This document shows, piece by piece, positions 8,287-14,954 of a DNA stretch of 36,557 bases (positions are counted from its first letter, which is position 1; the number at the start of each line of letters is the position of its first letter). Both the position numbers and the translations under genes were made by a program. The stretch is from a bacterium (lineage in GTDB: Bacteria > Desulfobacterota_D > UBA1144): the NCBI GenBank assembly GCA_002708105.2, contig PAOQ02000013.1, positions 1 to 36,557 of the forward strand, given 5' to 3'. A model generated the notes under the pieces. It was given only the letters and a program-made list of their open reading frames with translations. It searched no databases and was not told the DNA's origin.

Positions 8287-8892
8287 ATGACTAAAAGTTA
8301 TTTGCCGAAAGAATTAGAGAGACTAATTCAGTCTTTATCAAAACTTCCTGGAATAGGTAAAGCTACTGCCTCAAGATTATCACTATATTTAATGAAGAAA
8401 CCTGCTGACCTAAGTGTTGAGATAGCAAAAACACTAATAGAGGCTAGAAAGAATGTAAAAATTTGTCCAAATTGTAATAATTTTATGTTTGATAATAAAT
8501 GTAGCTGCTCAGACTCCACTAGAGATAATGATATTCTCTGTATAGTTGAAAATACCACTGATGTTATGTCAATAGAAAATAGTGGCGAATATAATGGTCA
8601 ATATCATGTTTTACAGGGCCTCTTGTCAATCTCCCAAGGAATTGATCCAAACGACTTAAAAATCGATCAATTAATATCTAGAGTAAAGATAAGGAAATTT
8701 AAAGAAATTATTTTAGCAACTGACCCTACCAGTGATGGTGAATTTACTGCTCAATATATTCATGAAAAAATAAAAGATTTATGTCCTATGATTACCAGAA
8801 TTGCTATAGGTGTCCCTATTGGTTCGGAGGTTAATTATATTGACAAGAATACGCTAGCAAAATCTATAATAGACAGAAGGAAAATAAGTTAA
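8287..8892 (+). CDS. recR: Recombination mediator RecR
   Basis: Forms a DNA-clamping ring that helps RecF/RecO load RecA at gaps. The 201 residues show the standard order: helix-hairpin-helix (SKLPGIGKATASRLSLYL), a zinc site with CPNC and, after about eight residues, CSC, then a Toprim domain with VENTTDVMSIE, GQYHVLQGLLS and ATDPTSDGEFTAQYI, and a C-terminal RIAIGVPIGSEVNYID. The Toprim segment usually reads NPTxEGEATA; here Asp replaces the first Glu and Phe replaces Ala, conservative changes. The ATG follows the ybaB stop with no gap. The identification is secure. Confidence 0.95.
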   Translation: MTKSYLPKELERLIQSLSKLPGIGKATASRLSLYLMKKPADLSVEIAKTLIEARKNVKICPNCNNFMFDNKCSCSDSTRDNDILCIVENTTDVMSIENSGEYNGQYHVLQGLLSISQGIDPNDLKIDQLISRVKIRKFKEIILATDPTSDGEFTAQYIHEKIKDLCPMITRIAIGVPIGSEVNYIDKNTLAKSIIDRRKIS

Positions 8893-8974
8893 ATCAGAAT
8901 AATCTCGACAAAAAGCCTATATTAGTTTACAATTTTTTTTTGGTTTTTTTTATTCACGAAATGGAGGTTAAAGA

Positions 8975-9811
8975 ATGAAAATCGTAGTAATCGTAAGACA
9001 AACACCTGATACTGAAGCTAAAATTGCTGCAAATTCCTCAGGTAATGGAATAGACGAAAACGGCTTAAAATGGATATTAAATCCTTTTGACGAATTCGCA
9101 GTTGAAGAAGCTGTGAAAATTAAAGAAAGTAACGGAGCTGAAGTTATAGTTCTGGGAATAGGTCCTGATAGAGCACTTGAAACTATAAGAACTGCTCTAG
9201 CTATGGGAGGAGATTCTGCTATTCATATTAAAGATGAAAATTTTGGCAACACTGACTCCTATGCAACTGCTAAACTTATTGCATCAAAGATTAAGGCAAT
9301 GGGTGACGTTGATCTAATACTTGCGGGAAAGAAGTGGATAGACGAGGAATCCGGACAAGTTCCAATACAAGTAGCAGCTGAGCTTGATATTCCTCAAGCA
9401 ACAATTGCAACCAAAGTAGATGTAGATGAAGGTGCAAAAACTGTTAAAGTTCAATCTGAAATAGAAGGTGGCCAAAGAATCCTTGAACTAAGTTTCCCTG
9501 CATTAGTTACAACAGAAAGAGGAATAAACGAGCCTCGATACGCCTCACTTCCTGGTATTATGAAAGCAAAAAAGAAGCCTTTAGAAGAGGTTACTGTTGA
9601 CTCTGTAAACTTAGAGGAACTTGGGTTAACTTCAGAAAATCTTGGAATTGAAGGGTCAAGATATAAAGTGGATAGCATTGATATCCCTGTTATAAATAGA
9701 AGTTTAAATGTCTTAAAAGGTGGTAATTCTGATATGGTCGAAAGTGGGGAAGTCCAAGCTGTCGCAGAAAATCTAACAAAACTTTTAAGAGAAGAAGCAA
9801 AAATCATCTAA
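8975..9811 (+). CDS. etfB: Electron transfer flavoprotein, beta subunit
   Basis: Beta subunit of the EtfBA heterodimer, which takes electrons from acyl-CoA and related dehydrogenases and passes them to the quinone pool through ETF:quinone oxidoreductase. It binds AMP. The beta-subunit signature is clear: VTTERGINEPRYASLPG around residues 178-194 followed by the lysine-rich KAKKKP. At 278 residues it is about 25 longer than many homologues, the extra being C-terminal. A strong GGAGG (8963-8967) precedes the ATG by seven bases. It is the first gene of etfB-etfA. The pattern fits the respiratory, non-bifurcating group. No partner dehydrogenase is in the window; the acyl-CoA synthetase at 16345 would fit the same beta-oxidation pathway. 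Confidence 0.96.
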   Translation: MKIVVIVRQTPDTEAKIAANSSGNGIDENGLKWILNPFDEFAVEEAVKIKESNGAEVIVLGIGPDRALETIRTALAMGGDSAIHIKDENFGNTDSYATAKLIASKIKAMGDVDLILAGKKWIDEESGQVPIQVAAELDIPQATIATKVDVDEGAKTVKVQSEIEGGQRILELSFPALVTTERGINEPRYASLPGIMKAKKKPLEEVTVDSVNLEELGLTSENLGIEGSRYKVDSIDIPVINRSLNVLKGGNSDMVESGEVQAVAENLTKLLREEAKII

Positions 9812-9821
9812 GGAGAGAAAA

Positions 9822-10799
9822 ATGAGTGAAATTTGGGTATTAGTAGATACAACAGCAGACGGCTCCATAAGAAACGTAACATATGAAGTATTAACAGCTG
9901 CTGTGAAACTAAAAGAAAAGAATAGTGGTACCGTTGCTGCAGTCTTTCTAGGTGAAAGCGCGGGTGCAATTGAGAGTGATCTTGGTAAATATGGTGCTGA
10001 CAAAGTTTATAAAATTGAAAATCCAGGATTAAAAGAATTTAATCCTAGCGCATATGCCTCTGCACTTTCAGAAAGTATAAAAAAACATAGTCCCGATATA
10101 GTTTTAGGTGGGAACACATTACAGAACCAAGACTTTTTACCTAGAGTCTCTGCATTGACATCAGGTGGGCTTGTTCTAGATGCAGTTGATCTAGATATAA
10201 GTGCTTCCTCAACTCTTGCAATTAAAAGATATAGATATTCGGGTAAATCAATTTCTGGGATGACATTCCATGATGTGAAACCTATGATCGCAACAGTTAG
10301 GCCGAATACATTCAAGCCTAATGAAAGCTCAGGTGCAGGTGAAGTAGTTCAAGAAGCAGTTGAAATACCTGCTCAGGATAATGTAAAAATTCTTGAAACT
10401 AAACTTGTGCCAAAAGATAGGCCAGAGCTAACAGAAGCTGACAAGATTGTTTCTGGAGGAAGAGGAGTTGCTAGCACAGAAAACTTCCAGCTAATATTTG
10501 ACATTGCAGATAGTATTGGTGCTGGTGCTGGTGCATCAAGAGCAGCTGTTGATTCAGGATATGTACCATATGAAATGCAAGTTGGTCAAACTGGTAAAGT
10601 TGTTGCGCCAAACTTATATATAGCTGTAGGAATTTCAGGCTCAGTTCAACATTATGCTGGGATGGGATCATCCAAAGTTATTGTAGCAATAAACAAAGAT
10701 CCTGACGCACCTATTTTCCAAAAATGTGACTACGGAATATGCGGTGATCTTTTTGAAGTTCTTCCTGCTCTTACAGAAGAATTCAAAAAATTATCTTAG
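9822..10799 (+). CDS. etfA: Electron transfer flavoprotein, alpha subunit
   Basis: FAD-binding alpha subunit, 325 residues. The N-terminal domain pairs with EtfB. The C-terminal FAD domain (about 210-315) has SGGRGVAS, GAGAGASRAAVDSG (233-246), QVGQTGKVVAP, GISGSVQHYAGM and INKDPDAPIFQ, all standard. No ferredoxin domain is fused, unlike some bifurcating forms. It lies 10 bases after etfB with AAGGAGAG as ribosome site. Transcription probably ends at the hairpin 10806-10846, directly after the stop codon. The identification is secure. Confidence 0.97.
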   Translation: MSEIWVLVDTTADGSIRNVTYEVLTAAVKLKEKNSGTVAAVFLGESAGAIESDLGKYGADKVYKIENPGLKEFNPSAYASALSESIKKHSPDIVLGGNTLQNQDFLPRVSALTSGGLVLDAVDLDISASSTLAIKRYRYSGKSISGMTFHDVKPMIATVRPNTFKPNESSGAGEVVQEAVEIPAQDNVKILETKLVPKDRPELTEADKIVSGGRGVASTENFQLIFDIADSIGAGAGASRAAVDSGYVPYEMQVGQTGKVVAPNLYIAVGISGSVQHYAGMGSSKVIVAINKDPDAPIFQKCDYGICGDLFEVLPALTEEFKKLS

Positions 10800-10805
10800 T
10801 ATTAA

Positions 10806-10846
10806 TTGATATAAAGTAAGGCTAAATTAGCCTTACTTTATATCAA
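10806..10846. terminator. Perfect 19-bp hairpin between convergent etfA and murI
   Basis: The arms 10806-10824 and 10828-10846 are exact reverse complements with a three-base loop (AAT). The element lies between two converging genes and covers the last three codons and the stop of murI. No strong run of T follows on either strand, so it may act as a two-way terminator, a 3'-end protector or a barrier against read-through. The hairpin itself is certain; the terminator role is inferred. Confidence 0.75.
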
Positions 10847-11621
10847 CAACTCTAATTTTAAAATCCAATTTATTAAATATTTTTTTGGTAACAGACTGAA
10901 AATATTCTGATTTGTCTGTCAAATAAATATTCCTCTTTTTCCTTTTCTTATTAAATTGATTAGGGTAGTTAGTCTTTAAATATTTCTTTAAAGAAAGAGT
11001 TATTTCCAAAGCAGAATCTACCAGTATTACTTCTTCTCCCATATAATCTCTAATACTTTTTTTTATCAAAGGATAATGAGTACATCCAAGAATCAAAGCA
11101 TCTAAGTTCTTTTTTCTTAGAGGCCTTAAACTTTCTTCAATTATCTTATCGTAATATTTCTCCTTCACTAGTCCTTGCTCTATTATTGGTACAAAAATTG
11201 GGCAAGCTTTACTATAAACTTTTACCCCTTTTTCTTTTGACAAAATTAATTTTTTATATGACTCGCTATTAATAGTAGAGGAAGTCCCTATAACTCCCAG
11301 GGATTTAGGATTAAGGGCAATTGCTGCTTGAACACCGCAAGTTAGTACATCAAAAATAGGAAGTTTAAACTTTGATTTTAAAAGTTTTGTTGAATATGAA
11401 GACGCAGTGTTGCAAGCAATTACTATTATTTCACAATTAAGGGATTTAAGAAAATTAACATTATTAATAGAATAACTATCTATAGTTCTTTTAGATTTAA
11501 TTCCATAGGGTAGTCTTGCAGTATCCCCTAAATATACTATCTCAAAACTTGGTAAAACCTTTGAGATTTCCTTAAAAACTGTCAAGCCACCAATACCAGA
11601 ATCAAAAATACCAATTTTCAT
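10833..11621 (-). CDS. murI: Glutamate racemase
   Basis: Makes D-glutamate for peptidoglycan without cofactor. 262 residues, the usual length. The first catalytic cysteine is Cys70 in ACNTAS and the second Cys180 in GCTHYP; the N-terminal DSGIGGLTV and LGDTARLPYG are also typical. The ATG follows radA by 13 bases, so the two form one transcript. The last codons lie inside the convergent hairpin, which fixes the C-terminal sequence VVDIK. Its presence implies a peptidoglycan cell wall. The identification is secure. Confidence 0.96.
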   Translation of the reverse strand: MKIGIFDSGIGGLTVFKEISKVLPSFEIVYLGDTARLPYGIKSKRTIDSYSINNVNFLKSLNCEIIVIACNTASSYSTKLLKSKFKLPIFDVLTCGVQAAIALNPKSLGVIGTSSTINSESYKKLILSKEKGVKVYSKACPIFVPIIEQGLVKEKYYDKIIEESLRPLRKKNLDALILGCTHYPLIKKSIRDYMGEEVILVDSALEITLSLKKYLKTNYPNQFNKKRKKRNIYLTDKSEYFQSVTKKIFNKLDFKIRVVDIK

Positions 11622-11634
11622 TTATTTATACCAA

Positions 11635-12969
11635 CTAGGAACTAAAGAATTCTATTATTTCACTAATGTGTCCGATTTCCTTTATTTTTAAATTTTTATT
11701 CTCTAATTTAAGATCTTTGAAGGAGTTGCTAGGAATAATTGAGTATTTAAATCCAAGCCTAGAAATTTCCTTAAGCCTTTTATTTATATTATCAATTCTT
11801 TTAACTTCTCCATTTAATCCAAGCTCTCCTATAAAAACATATTGATTTGAAATTGGAATATTTTTAAAGCTCGAGAATATAGAGACTGCAACTGCAAGAT
11901 CATTAGAAGTATCTTTCACCTTTATTCCTTTTGTTAGGTTAATAAAAATATCTTTGTCTGAAAGTTTTACATCACAATATTTTTCCAAAATTGCAACAAT
12001 AAGAGTGGCACGATTATTATCAATTCCTGTTGAATACCTTTTGCCAAATGATTGAATAGGTTTAGAAACCAGGGACTGAATTTCGACAAGCATTGGTCTT
12101 GTGCCTTCATGAGTTGATGATACAACAGAACCCGGTGATGATTCCTTTTGCATAGAAAGAAATAAGCTAGTTGGATCCTTTATCTCCTCTAAACCTTTGT
12201 TACTCATATTAAAAATACCAATTTCATCGGTTGCACCAAAACGATTTTTTGATGTTCTTAGTATTCTTAAATTTCCAGTATCTATTTTTTCAAAATATAA
12301 GATTGTATCAACCACATGCTCTAAAACTTTCGGTCCTGCTATAACCCCTTCTTTTGTAATATGTGCTATCAGTATTAATGTAAAATTTAATTCTCTAGCC
12401 AGCAAAGTTAATGCCTGGGAGCAAAATCTAACCTGATTAATTGAACCTCCAATACTTTCTACTTCATCTGATTCCATAGTATGAATGGAATCAATTATTA
12501 ACAATTTAGGTTTGGTCATTTTTACTTGTTCTACTATAACCCCCAAATTATTATTTGAAGATACGACCATATTTTTAGAATCAACTCCTATTCTTGATGC
12601 TCGAATTTTAATTTGTTTTAAAGATTCTTCACCTGATATATACAATAATTTAAATTCATCTGAGGCTAATTGTGCTAATTGTAAAGCGAGAGTTGATTTG
12701 CCTATTCCCGGCTCCCCCCCTATTACTATTGAGGACCCCAAAATAAAACCACCTCCAAGAACTCTATCTATCTCCCCAACCCCACTGGTATATCTAATAT
12801 TATCTTCAATTTCAATCGAGGAAAGATCTGTCATATCGTTATTTACAGCTCTTGTTTTACCTTTGGTTTTTGTTTTTTCTAGAGGAATAACACAGTTCCA
12901 CTCATTGCAGCTTGTACATTTACCTACATGTTGTATATGTTCTTGGCCACATGATGTGCATTGATACAT
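11635..12969 (-). CDS. radA: DNA repair protein RadA
   Basis: A RecA-like ATPase that promotes branch migration during recombinational repair. 444 residues in the family order: a zinc finger with Cys4/Cys7 and Cys18/Cys21; a RecA-type core with Walker A GGEPGIGKST (84-93) and Walker B LLIIDSI; the RadA-specific KNRFG motif; and a C-terminal Lon-protease-like domain with GELGLNGEVKRI. No Lon catalytic activity is expected. The start ATG at 12969 puts the first zinc cysteine at residue 4, as in other RadA proteins. A perfect -10 box lies six bases upstream, so the message may be leaderless. murI follows in the same transcript. Confidence 0.97.
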   Translation of the reverse strand: MYQCTSCGQEHIQHVGKCTSCNEWNCVIPLEKTKTKGKTRAVNNDMTDLSSIEIEDNIRYTSGVGEIDRVLGGGFILGSSIVIGGEPGIGKSTLALQLAQLASDEFKLLYISGEESLKQIKIRASRIGVDSKNMVVSSNNNLGVIVEQVKMTKPKLLIIDSIHTMESDEVESIGGSINQVRFCSQALTLLARELNFTLILIAHITKEGVIAGPKVLEHVVDTILYFEKIDTGNLRILRTSKNRFGATDEIGIFNMSNKGLEEIKDPTSLFLSMQKESSPGSVVSSTHEGTRPMLVEIQSLVSKPIQSFGKRYSTGIDNNRATLIVAILEKYCDVKLSDKDIFINLTKGIKVKDTSNDLAVAVSIFSSFKNIPISNQYVFIGELGLNGEVKRIDNINKRLKEISRLGFKYSIIPSNSFKDLKLENKNLKIKEIGHISEIIEFFSS

Positions 12970-12975
12970 GATTTT

Positions 12976-12981
12976 ATTATA
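12976..12981 (-). promoter_or_regulatory. Candidate -10 box of radA-murI
   Basis: A perfect TATAAT on the minus strand, exactly six bases before the radA ATG. That spacing predicts that the transcript begins at the start codon. No Shine-Dalgarno sequence is present. No clear -35 element. Confidence 0.5.
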
Positions 12982-13017
12982 CTATATATCTAATTCCTTA
13001 AATCATATAATAACTTT

Positions 13018-13120
13018 AAAAAAAATAGGATGACAAAAAATAAATAGTAGTTAACTTAATATATGAGCTCCTTCAAGATGTTTTTTTTACGGGGTGCATC
13101 TTGTATAAGGGGCTTTTTTT
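13018..13120 (+). ncRNA. Candidate small RNA or attenuator leader of about 100 nt
   Basis: A perfect -10 box TATAAT lies at 13006-13011 on the plus strand, predicting a start near 13018. A strong terminator ends at 13120. There is no plus-strand gene between them, so the terminator needs some transcript to end. The RNA could be a free small RNA divergent from radA, or a leader that controls the zinc-ribbon/tautomerase pair at 13137. It contains a five-codon frame starting at the ATG at 13030 that I do not consider coding. No known riboswitch family is recognised. The call rests on promoter plus terminator only. Confidence 0.35.
13066..13120 (+). terminator. Rho-independent terminator upstream of the zinc-ribbon gene
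   Basis: AGCTCCTT (13066-13073) pairs with AAGGGGCT (13107-13114) and CAAGATG (13074-13080) with CATCTTG (13097-13103); a TAT bulge lies between the two helices on the 3' side. The 16-base loop holds eight T. Seven T (13114-13120) follow the stem. On the minus strand there is no T run, so it acts on plus-strand transcripts. Confidence 0.75.
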
Positions 13121-13124
13121 ATTG

Positions 13125-13130
13125 TAAAAT
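13125..13130 (+). promoter_or_regulatory. Candidate -10 box of the zinc-ribbon/tautomerase pair
   Basis: TAAAAT six bases before the GTG at 13137, again the leaderless spacing. It begins only five bases after the terminator T run, so the pair could be transcribed independently of the upstream RNA. Confidence 0.35.
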
Positions 13131-13136
13131 ATACTT

Positions 13137-13316
13137 GTGGAAAAAAATAATTTAGTAGAACCAATTTCTGCATATCACCAAGACTGCCCTACTTGTGGAA
13201 GTAAACTTTTTCCTGTTGTTCACGAAAATATAGACAAGAATAATACCGAAGAAAGCAAGGCCGATAAAGAATGTCATTGTTGCGGTAAGAAATATATGGT
13301 TCTATTTGGATGCTAA
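13137..13316 (+). CDS. Small zinc-ribbon protein
   Basis: A 59-residue protein that starts at GTG. It contains CPTCGSKLF near residue 17 and ECHCCGKKYMVLFGC at the end, four to six cysteines arranged as a zinc ribbon with a charged linker between the two knuckles. It stops one base before the tautomerase ATG, which supports it as a real gene. I do not recognise the family; such small ribbons are often RNA- or protein-binding adaptors or metal sensors. No Shine-Dalgarno sequence is visible; the -10 box lies six bases before the GTG, consistent with a leaderless message. Confidence 0.75.
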   Translation: MEKNNLVEPISAYHQDCPTCGSKLFPVVHENIDKNNTEESKADKECHCCGKKYMVLFGC

Positions 13317-13317
13317 T

Positions 13318-13503
13318 ATGCCATACATAAATGTTAAAGTTGCTGGGAAATTAACCCAAAAACAAAGAAAGGAAATAGTTAAGGACATCACAAATACGAT
13401 GAATAGAGTTGCAGGAAAACCGCCCTCATCAACTTATGTACAAATAGATGAAATTCCTAGAAACCAATGGGGTGTTGGTGGTAAAATGCTATCTGAAAAG
13501 TAG
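13318..13503 (+). CDS. 4-oxalocrotonate tautomerase family protein
   Basis: 61 residues. This superfamily uses an N-terminal proline, exposed when Met is removed, as general base. The ATG at 13318 is chosen because it gives MPYINVKVAGKLT, with Pro in position 2; a start four codons earlier would bury it. The rest (KQRKEIVKDITNTMN, YVQIDEIPRNQWGVGGK) fits the family, including the helix and the final GGxxL-like end. Substrate is unknown: small members act in aromatic degradation or on unrelated enols. It is the second gene after the zinc ribbon and converges on amt with four bases between the stop codons. Confidence 0.88.
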   Translation: MPYINVKVAGKLTQKQRKEIVKDITNTMNRVAGKPPSSTYVQIDEIPRNQWGVGGKMLSEK

Positions 13504-13507
13504 TAAC

Positions 13508-14740
13508 TTAGCTACTTAAATCATAAGCTTTTTCACCATGTTCTGACTGATCTAACCCAACTTCCTCACTCTCAGATTCAACTCTAATAGGCACGATTGC
13601 TTTTACAATGATCACAATAATTGTTGTTATAACCAGTGTATAAATTCCGACGGATAGCACACCAAAGACCTGCTCATACCAACCAGCATGACCAAATACT
13701 GCAATAGATAGAGTACCTAGTATTCCCCCAAAGCCATGGACAGCAAAGACATCTAACGAATCATCAATATTAAATCTATTTTTGACCACTGAACACATCT
13801 CTTGACAAGCTATACCTGCAAAGGTTCCAATTAAAATTGCCTCTATAGGTGTAACAGAACCTGAAGCCGGAGTGATTGACGCAAGGCCTGCAATTGTCCC
13901 AGTTACAAGTCCAACCATAGATGATTTTCCGTATTTAAAGTATTCGTAGCCTGCCCAAGATAGTGAAGCTGCTGATGCAGAAAGATGTGTAACCAAAAGA
14001 GTAGTACCAGCACTTCCATTAGCAGCCAATTGAGATCCAGCATTAAAGCCAAACCAACCTACCCAAAGCATACAAGCTCCAATCATTACATAAGCAGGAT
14101 TATGAGGGGGTTTCGATGAATCTTTTCTACTTCCAAGAAAACATGCAATTACTAAAGCAGCCAAACCTGCGGTCTCGTGAACAACAAGTCCTCCAGCTAA
14201 ATCAACTGTACCAAGGTCCATTAAAAATCCACCACCCCAAACCCAATGAGTAACAGGCGCATAGCATAAAAGCATCCACAAAGCTGTAAAAATCAAAACA
14301 AAAGAAAACCTAATTCTTTCTACAAATGCACCAATAATTAAACCAGGTGTTATTATTGCAAAAGTCATTTGGAAAGATACAAAAACTGACTCTGGAATAG
14401 TTCCTGAAAGAACCATTGAATCCACACCAGATAAAAATGACTTTGTAAGCCCTCCCCAATAACTATTAAATCCTAATCCATCTCCAAACGCTATCGAATA
14501 GCCTGCAATAACCCATAAGATTGACATCAAACAAGCAACTGATATACATTGCATGAGAACTGATAAAACATTTCTAGACCTAACTAATCCTCCATAAAAT
14601 AAAGCCAAACCAGGTAATGTCATAAATAATACCAATGCGGTTGATGTTAAAATCCAAGATGTGTCACCAGAATCTATAGACGCATAACTGTTTAGTGGAA
14701 TAAATAAAATTGATAGAATAAAAATAAAAAGAATACTCAT
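13508..14740 (-). CDS. amt: Ammonium transporter, Amt family (first copy)
   Basis: Moves ammonium into the cell through an 11-helix trimeric channel. 410 residues. The first 20 form a signal-peptide-like segment, common in AmtB. The twin histidines of the pore are at His188 (AGGLVVHETAGLAAL) and His335 (DVFAVHGFGGILG). LVRSRNVLS, ERIRFSFV and GWFGFNAGSQL are family blocks. The C-terminal tail (VESESEEVGLDQSEHGEKAYDL) carries the conserved segment through which GlnK/PII blocks the channel. No glnK is adjacent. The ATG follows AGGAGT at 14746-14751. It has its own sigma-54-type promoter at 14832-14847, so it probably responds to nitrogen limitation. Confidence 0.95.
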   Translation of the reverse strand: MSILFIFILSILFIPLNSYASIDSGDTSWILTSTALVLFMTLPGLALFYGGLVRSRNVLSVLMQCISVACLMSILWVIAGYSIAFGDGLGFNSYWGGLTKSFLSGVDSMVLSGTIPESVFVSFQMTFAIITPGLIIGAFVERIRFSFVLIFTALWMLLCYAPVTHWVWGGGFLMDLGTVDLAGGLVVHETAGLAALVIACFLGSRKDSSKPPHNPAYVMIGACMLWVGWFGFNAGSQLAANGSAGTTLLVTHLSASAASLSWAGYEYFKYGKSSMVGLVTGTIAGLASITPASGSVTPIEAILIGTFAGIACQEMCSVVKNRFNIDDSLDVFAVHGFGGILGTLSIAVFGHAGWYEQVFGVLSVGIYTLVITTIIVIIVKAIVPIRVESESEEVGLDQSEHGEKAYDLSS

Positions 14741-14763
14741 AATTAACTCCTAATATAAGTTTT

Positions 14764-14820
14764 ATAAGTAAAATCTCTATTTATATTTTTTTAAATATAT
14801 AATGCCTAGCTTTTACTTAT
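14764..14820 (-). promoter_or_regulatory. Inverted repeat in the amt (first copy) leader
   Basis: ATAAGTAAAA (14764-14773) and TTTTACTTAT (14811-14820) are exact inverted repeats, with a smaller TATATTT/AAATATA repeat inside. If transcription starts near 14821, the repeat forms the 5' end of the amt mRNA as a long AT-rich hairpin just upstream of the ribosome site. Could be a stability or translation element; no known motif. Confidence 0.4.
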
Positions 14821-14831
14821 GATTAGTTATT

Positions 14832-14847
14832 GGCAATTCGTGTGCCA
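14832..14847 (-). promoter_or_regulatory. Sigma-54-type promoter of amt (first copy)
   Basis: On the minus strand: TGGCAC, five bases, TTGC, with GG and GC 12 positions apart, the classical -24/-12 arrangement. The predicted start is near 14821, leaving a leader of about 80 bases. The site is also a dyad (TTGGCA-N7-TGCCAA). Confidence 0.75.
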
Positions 14848-14854
14848 AATAAAA

Positions 14855-14900
14855 AAAAGAACGGAAAAGCCCACGAAAGCTAGGAAACTAGGGCTTTTCC
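14855..14900 (-). terminator. Rho-independent terminator after amt (second copy)
   Basis: On the minus strand GGAAAAGCCC (14900-14891) pairs with GGGCTTTTCC (14872-14863); after GTTC comes a run of eight T (14858-14851). The stem of ten pairs and T run are textbook. It ends the transcript of the upstream amt gene, so the downstream one depends on its own promoter only 15 bases further. A second possible hairpin (GTAGC/GCTAC, about 14905-14930) lies between the stop codon and this terminator. Confidence 0.85.
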
Positions 14901-14954
14901 AGGAGGTAGCCATCAGATTTTAGATGCTACTCAAAGTAGGTTTATTTAATCTTT

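Noticed and set aside
11622-11634. A separate promoter (TATAAA) before murI
   Set aside because: It lies in a 13-base gap after radA within AT-rich sequence; co-transcription is simpler.
13030-13047. A five-codon leader peptide (MTKNK) before the terminator at 13066
   Set aside because: No ribosome site at a workable distance and no run of codons for one amino acid, so there is no sign of peptide-based attenuation.
13063-13164. A 33-codon frame running through the terminator
   Set aside because: Its codons coincide with the stem, the T run and the start of the zinc-ribbon gene in another frame; no ribosome site.
14863-14940. A possible riboswitch (glutamine or c-di-GMP type) between the amt genes
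   Set aside because: I compared it with the glnA RNA and GEMM cores from memory; only short fragments agree and mostly on the wrong strand. The part is fully explained by the amt terminator.
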